Shown here: positions 49,600 to 61,584 of the stretch, in pieces
How the letters are laid out: each line of letters starts with the position of its first letter
How positions within the stretch are numbered: the first letter of the stretch is position 1
NCBI GenBank assembly: GCA_009760855.2
Contig: WPIO01000011.1
Span: forward strand, 479,501-543,500
Direction: 5' to 3'
DNA: 64,000 nucleotides
Source: Cristatella mucedo
Lineage: Eukaryota > Bryozoa > Phylactolaemata > Cristatellidae
Program-made: the position numbers and the translations under genes
Notes under the pieces: model-generated
Told to the model about the DNA's origin: nothing
Database searches by the model: none
What the model saw: the letters and a program-made list of their open reading frames with translations, nothing else

Positions 49600-51650
49600 G
49601 CGCGGTGTGAGATCTGGCTGAATCCCAGACTAGGAGACTTCACTGGCGCCCCGGCCAATATGCGGTAGCGTTAAACCAACCCACTTCCTTTTGAATGTTT
49701 TTGTGTAACAGTTTTTTCGACGTCAAGAGCACAAACGCCCGAAACACGTTTAGTCCTATTGTTCGTACCATTGGTGTAGATTTGAGGTGGGGCTGCTTTT
49801 GGGGGTCGGGCTCTTTCTGCGAGCTTGCCGAAAATCATGCGAATGCCATTTTTCCGGTTAGGTCTTATTTTCAGGGAAATACGGGAATATCTTTCCAGGC
49901 TCTCGATATAGCTGGAAATAAGCCATGTCAAAATGTTGGTGCCATAAGAGTTTTCCACCGTCAGTGCTCGACGCGAGAGCGGCACGAGATGGACGCGCCG
50001 AGGAGCGAGCTAGCTCTGATAAATGGGCAGGGCCTTCAGCTCGATTCGTGTCCCTACATGCAGCTATTGCCAGTCAGAGCGGATGACAGTCCAAGAGGGT
50101 CAGGAATTGTCGCCACTGCACTTATTAAGATAGGCAAACCTAACGACCGAACCACGCAACTTCTGTTAGCACGCTGTTGCACAGGCAGGAACATGTTCGA
50201 GGAGCGACTCAATGACGTCTGGAATGCATGCATCAATAATGGACGGACTAATTCGGCTCTGCGACCAAATATTTAAGTAAATCAACATTTTTGCAATTTA
50301 ACCACGGATTTAAACTAGTATATGTTCTAAGGAGAACATTTGTATAAACTTCTTCTCTTTTCTTCTCTCAAAATAATTCAAACCTGCTGTTATCTCAGTC
50401 GGACACACCCAATGATATTTTAAGTCTCGGCTTTTTCGCACTGCTACTCCATGGGTCAAAGATTAAGCCATCTTTGCCATCTATAATTGCAAATATGGCT
50501 TCTATTTTTCTATTTTTGACTTCAGATGCTAGCGTATCTATCGGCCCCACGTTTTTAGCCTCTTTCTAAGTTCTCCAAACAGCTTCGCAAGACAAGTCGC
50601 TAATACTGACGTCAGCAGTAGCGCCAGCGAATAGGGCCGCTGCGAAGTGTCGGAACGACAATACGGTAAGTTGCATGGCCAAATGTTACACACCATTCTG
50701 CAACTCTGGCTCGCAGGCTGGCAGCTATTTTAGTCAAGAAAAATACCAAAGTCTGAAAATGAAGTGTTCAACGTTCGAAAGAACTCACCGGCATCCTCAC
50801 CGTTGAGCCGTCCGGTCCGAAGGAGCGAATTAACCAGTCTTATCCAAAAGGGAAGCTTGTCCGCCGTCAATCAGTCGCTCCGAGGCGTAACGTGGAACCA
50901 CGGCCAAAAAGCTACAACCTGTGGGTCACATGATAACCCCTGGAAATAACATGGAAACCCAGTAACAATGAGCGACGATGGCCTCGGCAGGAGACATCGG
51001 CCATTAAGATGCTCCGGTGAGCCATGCCTCTCGCCCTTTAACGGGTGGCTTATTTGGGCCAGCCAACTCTTACCTAGGATCTCCAGCTCGCAGAGGCAGC
51101 CGCCTCCGGCCAAAGCCGGGCGGCTTCGCCCTTTGCCAGTCAAACGAACGCAGCGAAGGCACACTAAAAGCCACATCAACCTGGCGTGAGCGCGACATTC
51201 GTCCGCCATCGAGCCAGCCGGCGAATCCGGCCCGGTCGGGCTCGGTAGCGCTCAAATCCAGAACGTCGAGCCCGGCACGGAGTAGGAAGTCGTCTTTACA
51301 GGAGCCGGAAAGAAGGGAAACTCTCTTCCGCTAGGTCAGAATTGCCGCCACAGTCCCGAGCCGCGGACCCACGGGAACCTGCCAGATAGCTAGCTACCTG
51401 CCTTGATGCAGTGCGTCCATTTCCCGTTGACAGTTGCAGTTGACTCTAGCGAGCGCTGCCGTGTCAGGGTTGCGCTGAGATTTAACATGCTCTGGGTGGA
51501 AGGTGCAGTCGGGAAGGCTGCTTCGGGAAGCCCGGCGGCAGTACAGCATCCACGGCTGAGCACCAGCTGAGGCTATGCAAAGCTTCATAGAAACGCGTCG
51601 GCATAAAGCTTCATAGCCAAATCTATCGCTCATGACTACCCTTTGCGACT
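49600..51650. other. GC-rich unassigned island with a 193-codon frame
   Basis: The longest open frame in the window (49695-50276 plus, 193 codons) is here, but it is overlapped by a 104-codon minus frame. It contains no motif I recognise and has no sign of splice sites or conserved cysteines. From 50.6 to 51.6 kb the sequence is strongly GC-rich with many overlapping frames, unlike the surroundings. A retroelement or other transposon body is a reasonable guess, not shown. TGGCGCCC at 49644 looks like the start of a lysine-tRNA primer site, but the match ends after eight bases. Confidence 0.3.
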
Positions 51651-51714
51651 TATTCTGTGCAGCAAAGCATACCATTCAACTTTTGTGTTCAACATTCAAC
51701 AAGTGTTCATCTAA

Positions 51715-51900
51715 AAGCTGGCAGCGTAGTACTGGGTGTTTGCCAGCCGTCAATGAACACTTCCGACCTCACAGATTGTAGAGAAATAATAGGAACAGGA
51801 GGCGAGGCATTGAACTTGAACAATGTAGCAGTGCGGAATTACTCGGCATGCATATGCTATTTGAAAACCTCCGAAATCATTGTTGACTTTTGCAGTGACT
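51715..51900 (+). pseudogene. Candidate relic Ig C-terminal half-exon
   Basis: After catctaaaag (phase 1) the frame reads AGSVVLGVCQPSMNTSDLTD and CREIIGTGGEALNLNNVAV, then RNYSACICYLKTS. 'ALNLNNV......ACICYLK' fits Ig strands E-F (compare LVIHSFNASRHAGTYFC in gene A exon 5). No donor gives a clean phase-1 end. It may be a dead exon of a receptor copy between genes A and B. Confidence 0.3.
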
Positions 51901-51959
51901 CGTTTGCTAGTCTTTGCTCACAAACGATCCCACGGTCTCGGTATACAATTAATTGAAGC

Positions 51960-52980
51960 AGTACCCATTTGCGTACATCCTGGTGCAATTATCCATAAAA
52001 CCAAAGACATCTCGCTTGCTAATGGCAATTCGTGTACTACTACTATAATCTTAGAACCGCCTCACGCTCTGCAAAAACATATAAAACCGTCGAATATAGC
52101 AAAGGTATTTTTTAATATCAATATTACAATGATTATAGTTGGTATTGCATGCAAGGGCTCCAAGAATACCGAGTCTCTCTCCAGGCTATTTGCAACTCCG
52201 TGGAGGAGGAGCAATAGCTACGAGCTATTGATGGGCAAGGTATAACGCTTAGACAGGCATGCGAAAGCACTATGGAACCTGTTTTGAAAACAATGCAGAA
52301 GTGCATAAGAAAATACTAAGAACCGCTAGTTAGGATGATCCCTGCTTATTCATTTAGTGATGACCGGGTGAGCACGCAAAGCTCTCGCGAACTGAGCAGA
52401 CAGATTCACTCTAGCGCTGAGAAGGCTAAGCGGAACAGATGCGACTATAGACAGGGACAGATTATTCGACTTGCATGCACGTCTTAATAGAAGTAAGAGC
52501 CGATTCCCGAACTTCCTGCACATAATAATCGATTGATCAATGATATTTTAATCTATAGAGAGGAATGGTGAGCCGACTAAATGCATAGGATTTACATCTG
52601 AATGAGCGCTATGGAGGAGCTAGGAGGTTGGATAGGTGGGCTACGTGTTGCTTCGCGTTGCTTCACTCGCCTTTGCAAGCGAATGAAGCAACGCGTAGTC
52701 AAAAGCAGCCGCTGACTGCAGATCAGCCGAGCAGACAAGTTTTGCACCAGTTAAAAACGATTCAGTGCACGCGCCAAGAGTCTCAAATAAATGGAATCTC
52801 TCAAGCGCTTGAGCTCGCCAGGCTGCATTTCTCTTGTCAAATATTGCCCAAATTTTAGCAACTCAGCTCAGCTATAATTATTCCAAATAGGCATATCAAA
52901 GGTGTGGTGCACGTCACGTAACAAGAATTGTCAACGAAGCACATTTAGATTACGATCGGACTTCACTAGAATTCTGCATA
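51960..52980. other. No supportable gene (52.0-53.0 kb)
   Basis: Short frames only. One (51880-52245) contains AVPICVHPGAIIHKTKDI but no splice-consistent Ig pattern. Confidence 0.4.
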
Positions 52981-52984
52981 AGTG

Positions 52985-53080
52985 AAATGTTGATGGCGAG
53001 GTCTTCCAGTTTGAGGGTGACATTGGGCTCGCTCATATTTATTAGATTGGACTTATTTTTGGTCATCCTCAGGAATTTAG
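52985..53080 (-). mobile_element. Small CR1-like LINE thumb fragment
   Basis: On the minus strand the frame reads LKFLRMTKNKSNLINMSEPN, then VTLKLEDLAIN. This parallels the thumb of the LINEs here (LKLNDDKTNLLVM...KLERLTFKI). It ends at a (TA)n run. Confidence 0.5.
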
Positions 53081-53085
53081 AGATC

Positions 53086-53088
<3 letters not shown>

Positions 53089-53119
<31 letters not shown>

Positions 53120-53260
53120 TATTCATTTGTATAATACCCCAAGCGTACTTAGTCTCTATCCAGGCACTTCACATAACATATGTCGTAGGCTCGAGCCCAC
53201 AACCTCGATCGTGTCGATGGCGAGCACCTTATTGCCGGGGCATGTTTAAATCTTTCATAT
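53089..53260 (-). mobile_element. SINE copy next to (TA)n
   Basis: After the TA run: ATTCATTTGTATAATACCCC, AGTCTCTATCCAGGCACTTC, then GGCTCGAGCCCACAACC and CGAGCACCTTATTGCC. This is the SINE in minus orientation, more diverged in the head than other copies. Confidence 0.7.
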
Positions 53261-53599
53261 ACAGTCTGCATGGGGATTAGTAAGACAAATACAGTGAAAG
53301 GCGAAAAACGATTAAAGAATACCTACATCGGGGTTTAATCGGCATTGAATGAAAGCAAGAAAAGTATTTTGGCTTAGAAGTAACTTTTGCACAGAAATGT
53401 CCTGTATAATAGGTCAGCTTTATAATGCCTTACTCGGTTGAATTTTCAAATGAGATCAGAGTATTGGTTATAATTGTTATCAATACCCAGAAACAAGTAA
53501 AAAGCGTACACTTATTTTGCGAAAGAAAATAAGAAGAATGACTTATAGGATTACAGATATCAGCAACCACAATAAAATCCGTGTTGCTGTAGCTCAATA

Positions 53600-53885
53600 G
53601 CCGAACACTCTCGGTCTATGTTGCTTTAGGATTTTTACTGCTGTGTCCTTTTTATTTGCTCTGTGTATGCGAATGCGTGCTTACATCGTGCATTTTACCT
53701 GTAACCATATTTGCACCGTGATTTTTTGCATGTTACCTCTGACCTTACTCTGTTTTTTGAAACTTTAAATTTTACCACTGAGAATTTGATCACGATTTTC
53801 TTAAAGTTCGCGGAAAGATATTAAGTTAAATTCTGAGTGCGCTATACGAAATTATTATTACGATTATGATTAGTATTAATATTGG
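53600..53885 (+). mobile_element. LINE 3' UTR fragment
   Basis: It has GTGCTTACATCGTGCATTTTACC and the ACCATATTTGCACCGTGA block, a degraded hairpin (GCGGAAAGATATTAAGTTAAAT) and an ATTATTATTACGATTATGATT tail. Confidence 0.65.
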
Positions 53886-53889
53886 GGGA

Positions 53890-54765
53890 CAAATGCATAC
53901 GTTGAAATTTTGTTTATTTAGGGTTTCGGTGAAATTTACGCTACCTTAAATGGCTTTAAATACATTATGTAATGCTACATAGCCCCAATTGTATCCTCCT
54001 TACTCATGCTTATCAGTCTAGGCACTCAGATTAAGCGTCCCTTCAAAGAACAATCAGAGACCAAAATAACGCTAACGAACATTGAAATCCGGCACTTGCA
54101 ACTTAAGCTGAATAGAACATGCATATACTCAACAATAATTATTAGATTATAAATGCTGTGCTTGTGAAATTGCAAATTCTAAATTTCCATTAAACGTTTG
54201 CCTTTAGACTAATAATCGTTCAGATTTTGAAATGTGGCGTAAAATGTATAATGTTCTTAAAACCTCTACCCTGGTCTCAATTTATAGAATCCATGAATAG
54301 CCTCTTGCAAATCTTCTTAAAAACTCTTGTCACGCAGTATTAAGGATGCATTACAATTATAACTTCTCGTTGTCATATTTACATTGTATGCTTATCTTTC
54401 CTTGCAATATCGTCGGTTGCATACAATAATTTGAAATACCAAACACCTGAATACCTGTTGCCATGAGACTGTGAGCCTAAATACCTTGCCTCCATCCGAC
54501 AATCCGAAAGCTGCAGTTTTGAGGACACGTCCTTTAGAGATTTAGATGACTTTTCTATGCAAAAAGAGTTACTGGACTGTCATTCCAGAATAGTGAACAC
54601 TGACTACATATTGCATTGACCTTGATATTGATAATTAGCCTTGGATAATTTGTTAGCCCCTTGTCCGATATTTTTGACGTAACATGAGTTGTTTTTTTAA
54701 TTTCTTAAATCCATCCCTTCAATTCATAGTCAACTAATGAAGTATGTAACCCGACTCTGGCAGTA
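53890..54765. other. Nothing recognised (53.9-54.8 kb)
   Basis: AT-rich, no convincing frames or known repeats. Confidence 0.45.
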
Positions 54766-54766
<1 letters not shown>

Positions 54767-54821
<55 letters not shown>

Positions 54822-54842
54822 GTAGAATATATATATATATAT
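54767..54842. repeat. Interrupted (TA)n microsatellite
   Basis: Two TA runs separated by a short AATAGTAGAA sequence that repeats the left flank. Confidence 0.93.
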
Positions 54843-54942
54843 TATTATGATTTATGAATATTTAGTTATTTAATATGCACCTGCATACAACTCTTTGACG
54901 AATCAATAACTTGTTCAACACTTTTAAGGTTAACCACCATAA

Positions 54943-55425
54943 GCTATCTCTCCGACATACTCCCCCATCAGGCCAAGCATCGTACCACCCGCTTTTCGGA
55001 ATCCAACAGTCTAAAAATACCTCGTACAAACCTATTACCCTTTAGAGACCGTGCATTTAGTTCGTATGCTCCCAAAGCCTGGAACTCCCTCCCGACCTGC
55101 GTCAGAACATCCCCTGACCTGACCACATCTAAAAGGAACTTAAAAACACACTTATTTAGGACAGCATTTAGTGTGTCCCTATGATTCGTCCTTTACGTGC
55201 TTATGCGTGCTGACACAGTGCATGCTGCCACTAACCACATTTGCATGCTGACCCTGTGCATGTCACCCCTAACCATGTTATTCATTTTGTTTGTTTTTCA
55301 GGCATGATTTTACTTACCATTTAATTGCATTTCCCTTTGCAGCAAATGTAAAGTGCCTAGAAAGAGATTAAGTTCTTTGAGGATGCTTTATCAAGTACAT
55401 TATCATTATTATTATTATTAAGCTG
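54943..55425 (+). mobile_element. LINE copy 13, young, strongly truncated
   Basis: It opens in mid-RT (YLSDILPHQAKHRTTRF in frame). It keeps FRDRAFSSYAPKAWNSLPTC and FRTAF to the stop, then the full 3' UTR, hairpin and (ATT)n. Close agreement with the 32-kb copy points to recent activity. Confidence 0.92.
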
Positions 55426-55429
55426 TGGT

Positions 55430-56700
55430 ACTGTAATGCATCCATCTTGGAGTATTTGGTCAGTACATCTTTGTAATTGATTATTTTTGAGCAACCATTA
55501 TTTGTTACAGTTAAACTAATGAGCCAATTTCGAAACATTATCTTTGAGGTGTTTTCGTCTACGAATATTGCTAATATAATTTTCTAGCTCAGCTTATGGC
55601 GCACCCCGGGTGCAAAATTTTTTAGTTCAGTTGGAGAATTTCTTTAATATTTCTAGATGATGCGTAAGCCAGCGGCGCACCATATTAGCTGTGCACTGCA
55701 GCAATCAAAGCAAAGTGAATGAATCAATTCTCATTTAGATGCTAAAGATCGCCGCGTTACCGGTTGGTCTAGGTTTCATTCAATTTCTCGACTCAACTTC
55801 GACCGTATGTGCTCTGGTCAGCTATCGTTGGACCTATAGTTCTGCCACAACTTTTTCGACAGAGTCTCCAATCCAGTGCCTGAATTTTTTGTAAAGAGTA
55901 GACCAGGCTCAGTAGACTGGATAGCTAATAAGCATTGCTACATATAAGACTAATTGAGTGTTATGCTGTAGAGTCATCTAAAGTGAACTCACCTCCAAAC
56001 CAGTTTTCAGTGGGCATACGCTCATCAAATGACTTCGTGGAATGCTGTAAAGACCAAGCAGAGACAATAGCTGAGTCAGGAAGCAGAGACAATAGAAGAG
56101 TCAGAAAGCAGAGACAATAGTGAGTCAGGAAGCAGAGACAATAGGTGAGTCAGGAAGCCAGTCAAAGAATTTAGTAGCATGAAATTAGCAATGATGGACG
56201 ACTTGAGCACGTGCCACACTTGGCAGCAAATGAGAAGATATCCTTGTATACGGGTATTTCCTTGAAGTTAGTTCCCCATCTATTACCTCAAGAGCAAAAG
56301 TTATAGTTGTTAGCGGTATTTGAGTGAGATTGAAAAACTGACAATTTTCGTGAGAAAAATCTTAAAGGAATTAGGGCTGCAACAAATCAGCTAGGTAGAA
56401 AAACCAAATGGTGGATCTTGAGGTCAGAGTTCGGCTCCGGAGCCGCAGATCAACGCTACGGTAGGTTCGTGACAATCTCAAAAGCAGATGAGAAACTTTG
56501 ATGTGATGAATGTATCGGACTTATTAACCAAACTCGCAGCCATATTCGTGATCATACATAGGGGCTTAATTATTATTTCATGGTAGTTGGACGCGTCTAT
56601 GCTATTCGCAAGTTACATACATTTGCAAGCGCTTTTTTGCTTCTTAACAGCCTGCATTTCAATATGCTTTCCATTGTCGTAGATACCATTTTTGCAGATA
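55430..56700. other. Upstream of gene B, with a ~26-bp minisatellite
   Basis: At about 56056-56155 the unit GAGTCAGGAAGCAGAGACAA is repeated about four times with small changes. No gene is called. An acceptor-like ttttttgcag at 56699 precedes gene B's ATG, so a 5' UTR exon end there is possible. Confidence 0.5.
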
Positions 56701-56717
56701 TCATTCATTCCAGAGAA

Positions 56718-56826
56718 ATGGTCTCATTGCGGTCCAAATTGGTAAAGCTGTTGGTCCTAACCATGGGAGACTTCAGCGGATTTCTGGTGGCTTATCGCAG
56801 TCGAGCAACTGTAAACGTACAACCAG
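56718..56826 (+). CDS. Gene B exon 1: signal peptide
   Basis: ATG at 56718, core LVKLLVLTMGDFSGFLVAY, then RSRATVNVQP and donor CCAG|GTGACG, phase 1. The n-region has Arg and Lys, as is usual. The C-terminal part matches gene A exon 1 in spacing (R-[ST]-[RK]-[AT]...QP). Confidence 0.6.
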
Positions 56827-59702
56827 GTGACGAATGACTTTGTAAGCTCTTCTAAATATCCCTATCTATTCATAATTCTTTATCATTTCAGTACGCTTAG
56901 TTATTGAAATTTCCAGAGATAGGGCGCATTTGATTAGTGACATACTGTGTGCAATCGATGAGAACGCCAGCTTTTAAAGACGTTCAGCAACACTCACATT
57001 TACTTTGCCCAGTCTCCGGCTACCGCCGGCTCCCAGATATTTTGTAATACGTTTCAGCTCCTCTTCCGGCTATCGAGGCAAGCTCGCTGAGGCTCAGTGA
57101 CGCACAGATTCTGACACTGACTTGCCGTGCTCTTAATGCAGTTCCTCAATGGATGATTAGTACCACTTTTTTAAACCCTACTTTCATTAATCCTATGGAC
57201 AGAATCGATGGCGGTAAGTTTACAGCTGACCTTTGTAACAGAGGATCCTTTGCTCTCCCGCCACTGAATTCTTTGTTTCACTCCTTTCGAGTGAATCTCT
57301 CCTAAGCAGGTAGTTTCATCATAGGGCCATTCTTGGCCCATAATATATCATCATATATAAAGTCGTGATCAGTAAGTTTCATGTGCTAATTTAAGAGTAT
57401 TTAACCAGCAATAAAGCGATAAGGCTGTACTAGTTTCTCTGATTGTTTCTCTAAATCTGCTTTGGCAATTGATTGCTTCGCTCTCATAAAATTTAGTACC
57501 GATTTCTGCAATCACAAATGCTCCATCTTTCACTTCCGTCAGCATCCACGCTGCGAGGTTAGGGAAATATAAAACATTGTAGCTTTTTCCTATGAAGTTA
57601 GGCAAGCCTTGAACGATTCGCGGCAGCAAAGACTACCTCTGCAATTTATACTTCTGGGAAAGGTCAGGTTTTGTCTGTATTGTATGCAAGTGTCTATTTA
57701 ACTTGTAGAAAGTAAAGGATGGCTTTTTTTAATAGAAACAATCTCACTAGCCTTATTTAGAAAGTGCCATTCGAGCCATCACTGCCACTTGCAGTGGGCA
57801 ATACAGGGTTGCCTGCGGGACTCAAAACCAAGAACCTGCGAAGCAAAGTTTGAGCAACTTATCCCTGGAATAAGACCCGGCATTGGTTTATAAACGTGTG
57901 TGTGTGTGTGTTTGCGCATCTGTAAAATCAGCTGGAAAAGCCATTCAGTCGTCCTTCGTCCGCTCAGCACGCCAAACAATGTTTCCCCCCCCCCCTTTTA
58001 GATACTCGCAGCGCTGTCCCATCACCCTCCTGAGCCGCCACCGAAGCTGCCGCGATAGCACTCTCACCTGATCCCACCTGATCTCACCTGCCCTACCACT
58101 GGTTCATAACATCGGCTTCCTCAGCCCTCTCAGTAGGCACTAGTAGACAAAGCTTTAAGAACGCTCAGTAGCGTCGGCGGTAGCTTGCGTTCAAACTTTT
58201 GAAAATCTTCGAGCTAAGCCGGCGCACGAGGAGACTCGCGAGTTAAGCGTTCGCATGTCGTAATGGTACTTCGCTTCCGGGTTGGACATTAGCCCGGAGC
58301 CTGGGGCTCTTGCCTTTCGGGAGTTTCCAAAATCGCCAATTAAACTTGTTGCCCGCTGAAGAAAGTCGGAATTAGTTTTTTTCATCAGTTTTAAACTCCC
58401 GAGTGTCTAAAAAACTGGCAGCTGAATATTGTTTTTTTAATGAGAAGTGCTGCCAATCACTTCTTCCTCCATCGGGCTTTTCTAATCTCGTTTGCGAGAC
58501 AATGCTCGAACGAATGCGTGGTCATTACTTTGAGAATGGAAATTTATTCTCGATTTTGGCTTAGCCATTAGGTCTGAGGATATCCCAGGTGATAATAAGT
58601 TGGCAACCAGCACATGCCTATCTCTGCACGGTAGTCAAAAAACGGCGAGGTAGCATAGCTCTCGCCTTTGAATTTGACGGCCATTTATTCAACTAGTGTT
58701 GTGATAAGAAATTTTCATTTCTTATTGTCATGATATCTCCTTGGTGGATTACTGTTTGGTTCGATAATTCAGGCTTCAAGCTCAGCTACAACTAGAGAAT
58801 GGAAAGGAAATTGAGAACTTTTTTTATAAATTCAAAAAACAGGAATTGCTTTTTTAATACTCAGATACGCACTTTATTATACAGCTGTCGCTGAGTCATC
58901 GTGATGGTTATACATAGTAAAATTTTACAAATGCGGATAGATCAGACCTTTCTCTTCATCTTGGTCATCCTATCTCCGGTTTGCATTGTCCATGATCGAT
59001 AGCATTAACCGTTTACTGCAGAATTAATTCAATGAGGTTACCGAAAGAAACCGACTTCTACACTGGAAGTGTAATAGAAGGGTTTTCTGCAAAGGAATCC
59101 TTATTAAAACGAATACTCTTAATTGATGGTACTATAACTCCCTGCATTTGGCTGAATTAATTTCCCTGTTTTTATTTGAATCTCTGTCTCCCTTTTCCTA
59201 ATAGTATCCTTTCGCATTAGCCGAACTAATTTATATCTGTTTATTTGAATCTCTCTCTCCATTTATTCCAACAGTAAATCCGCCCTCTCACTTTGTCCCA
59301 AGGAATCATGGGTCTCACACCATTGTATCTAGCTTGGAATATATTTCACGGAATCCAGGTCTCTTTGCTTCAGCAAATTGACTACCACTTCAACCACTGG
59401 TCCATTTACTTTATTCACCACGCTGGTTATTGGCTGTTTTAAAAATTAACTGTTGTAACATATTCAATCAGTTGGTAAAATTATTCTGAACGCAAACTCT
59501 TGGTTGATTAAATGTTCACTGTTTACATGAGCAAACCAATTTTCTTGCGTAGATGTCAATATAACGAGCCTGAAGTGTGCGAACTCAGCTGACTCCTGTT
59601 CCCAAGTAATGATTACGACCAAGTTTTACAGTCGTCTTGGAGGAACGTATCTCTGCTCAGCAGTGCCTGAGGAGCGAGTGACCATTCTGTGGATTAACAA
59701 AA
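56718..59702 (+). CDS. Gene B (5' part): paralogue of gene A
   Basis: Exons 56718-56826, 57058-57213 and 59553-59702 join in phase 1, phase 1 and leave in phase 1. They give 138 codons without a stop: signal peptide 1-36, then Ig domain 1 (Cys59, Trp68, extra Cys97-x6-Cys104, Cys123). Order, phases and the short first intron (231 versus 182 bases) match gene A. Identity between the A and B domain 1 is moderate, with the loop regions differing most. The frame is cleanly open at 59702 (donor AAAA|GTAAGC). Exons for domains 2 and 3, TM and tail are not found before 64 kb and would lie outside. Confidence 0.72.
57058..57213 (+). CDS. Gene B exon 2: Ig domain 1, N-terminal half
   Basis: Acceptor tacgtttcag, donor GGCG|GTAAGT, 156 nt, phase 1 to 1. 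It encodes PLPAIEASSLRLSDAQILTL, then Thr-Cys59-Arg and VPQW68. Cys-to-Trp spacing (9) is the same as in gene A. The strand residues are conserved while the stretch after Trp is unrelated, as expected for a variable loop region. Confidence 0.82.
57215..59550. other. Gene B intron 2
   Basis: It holds an 86-codon minus frame at 57629-57369 with no recognised domain, a (GT)n run near 57897 and a GC-richer part at 57.95-58.35 kb. No known repeat family was recognised. Confidence 0.4.
59553..59702 (+). CDS. Gene B exon 3: Ig domain 1, C-terminal half
   Basis: Acceptor ttcttgcgtag, donor AAAA|GTAAGC, 150 nt, phase 1 to 1. It encodes DVNITSLKCANSADSC (N-I-T sequon; Cys97 and Cys104), then ITTKFYSRLGGTYLC (Cys123) and ILWINK. 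It is homologous to gene A exon 3 through the C-x6-C hairpin, TT.F, LGG.Y.C and I.WIN. Confidence 0.8.
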
Positions 59703-60182
59703 GTAAGCCCGCATTTTATTTCTAGCATTATCTAGAAACTATTTCTTTTTGTTTGCGTTCCCTTCTATTTGCCAATACGAACCTCTGCCGCTTAGGTTAG
59801 ACGCAGGGCAGTACATCTTAGCAGCTGCTTCGCTCTCACCGTTCCATTACGCTTTTTCACGATTCTCCACCTGACGTCAGCTTCTGTCAGAATTTCCTGT
59901 GAAGTTACGAGTGCCTGCTGTCGCTGCTGTAGTAGGCCCTTGCTTATGAGCCGTCGTTAGCCACTACTGCGTCAGTGCTCTCCTAGTAAATTAAGCTGCG
60001 CATGCCATTTCTGTTTCCCGGACTCCGATGCTGACCGGTGCTTTTCTCTAATTATTGCAAGCAATAACTCTGTTGTTCGCACGATCAACACAGAAAATTT
60101 TTGGGTTAAAAAAAAGTTTAAATAATAGGGATGGTCCACTTCTGTTGACACGCTCGACCATTATATTTATTATAAGACGGAT

Positions 60183-60335
60183 TGCCGAGCTGGTTTGATC
60201 CAGCGGTTAAAGTTCTCGCACCAACCAAGGTCTGGCTGAGGTCGCTGGCTCGAGCCTCGAGGCATACGTGAAGTGCCTGAATAGTGATTGAGTTCTCTTG
60301 GGCACTGAACAAATAAATTAAATTTAAATGAATTA
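60183..60335 (+). mobile_element. tRNA-derived SINE copy
   Basis: GCCGAGCTGGTTTGATCCAG, CGGTTAAAGTTCTCG, B-box-like GGCTCGAGCCTCG, hairpin remnant AGTGATTGAGTTCTCT and an AAATAAATTAAATTTAAATG tail. This copy keeps the complete 5' head, useful for the consensus. Confidence 0.82.
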
Positions 60336-60419
60336 AATATATGTTGGCATTTGAGTGCGTGCGTGAGTTGAAATTCAAAATTCTTTTTTAAGCAACTTTT
60401 TGCAAGTGACTTTAAAGGC

Positions 60420-61095
60420 TAATGTAATGTAATGTACCTCCGTCACTTTAACTCCACAAAGCCATAAATACTGTGTTGGTGTTACGCAGGAGAGTTTTGT
60501 ATAGCTCACTCACAGCCTAAGCGGCTTTCGGTACGCATTCGGTAGCCAACAGACTTCGTCTCACGCAACAAAGAGAAAGTGGGAAGCGTAGCAGAGTCAG
60601 GAGAGCAGTAGAGGTAGTGAGTAGCATGGAAGTAGCAGCTCAGGACAGCTGTAAAGGATGAGCCATAGTCGGCAGTAGGAGAGTAGTTGTCGTTGCGTAA
60701 GAATTGTGAAAATGAGTTTCACAGCCTAGGACCTGCAGAGCTAAAGCTTCTGTAGCCAACTGTCTTTAAAGCGGAGGAATGGGACAGCTAATTTATTGTC
60801 CACACAGGACCTGAGGGTGCGAACAGGCTGAAACTGATGCAGCAGTTCAGCTAGGTACGAAGGAGCCAAGCCGTGGCGGGCCTTGTGGGTCAACGTAAGA
60901 ACTTTGCTCTGTATCCTTTGCTCAACCGGCAACCATCCTAGCTCTTTCAGCAGAGGTGACACGTATTCAAACCGCTGGGACTTGAAGACCAACCTTGCAG
61001 CCATATCCATAGCTGTAGTGGCATAATAGATTTCTTTGGTAGCCCAGCCAATAGGGAATTACAGTAATCAAGCCGCGACAGAACTAAGGAGCTAG
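60420..61095 (-). mobile_element. Second LINE family (CR1-like), truncated
   Basis: On the minus strand the RT end reads SRLDYCNSLLAGLPKKSIM at 61080-61020. After a frame change it reads AARLVFKSQRFEYVSPLLKE and LGWLPVEQRIQSKVLTL, APSYLAELLHQFQP, to 60741. A ~200-base 3' UTR then ends in (ACATT)n at about 60420. The tail and 3' UTR differ from the abundant family (no GCGCC hairpin), so this is a separate lineage. Confidence 0.85.
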
Positions 61096-61099
61096 TTAA

Positions 61100-61580
61100 A
61101 TTTTTTACAAGCCACTGTGGGAGACAGCTCCTATTCTTGGATAGGGATCGGATGTGATGGCTAGCTGTATGGAACTAGAGCTATATTTCATTCTAAATAT
61201 GGAACGACGAACGTCTTTTGCATTTGTACTGAGATTCCTCAAATTTACGAATTTGTTAACAAAACTTGGCTTGCTTTTCTCTGTTCCTCGTAAATTGTCC
61301 TGACTAAGTAATTGCAAGTTAAGCCTGCATGTATTGCTCGCGCCTGTTGCTCGTTCTTGCGCTTTATAATTCCAAGTTGTATAAGCGCTCTCTGTAATGA
61401 CTAAACTAGATGCAAATAACGATCTGTTTTGTGGCCTCATCCGCAGATAATGACTCACCGGCTGACAGGATTTTCCACCCCTGCAAGTCGTTCGATTACA
61501 AGATATTTATATGGTCATTGACACAAATCGCTTTATTTAAGCATGTGTTTTAGAACAGATTACTAAATTTTAAGTTACAA
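61100..61580. other. Nothing recognised (61.1-61.6 kb)
   Basis: A 117-codon minus frame at 61458-61105 has no recognised domain and no splice context. Confidence 0.35.
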
Positions 61581-61584
61581 AAAT

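Noticed and set aside
49644..49651. tRNA-Lys primer binding site of an LTR retrotransposon
   Set aside because: Only eight bases match and no LTR or gag/pol sequence flanks it.
60183..60270. A functional tRNA gene at the SINE head
   Set aside because: A and B boxes are present, but the sequence recurs with the same LINE-like tail at five places and does not fold as a clean tRNA.
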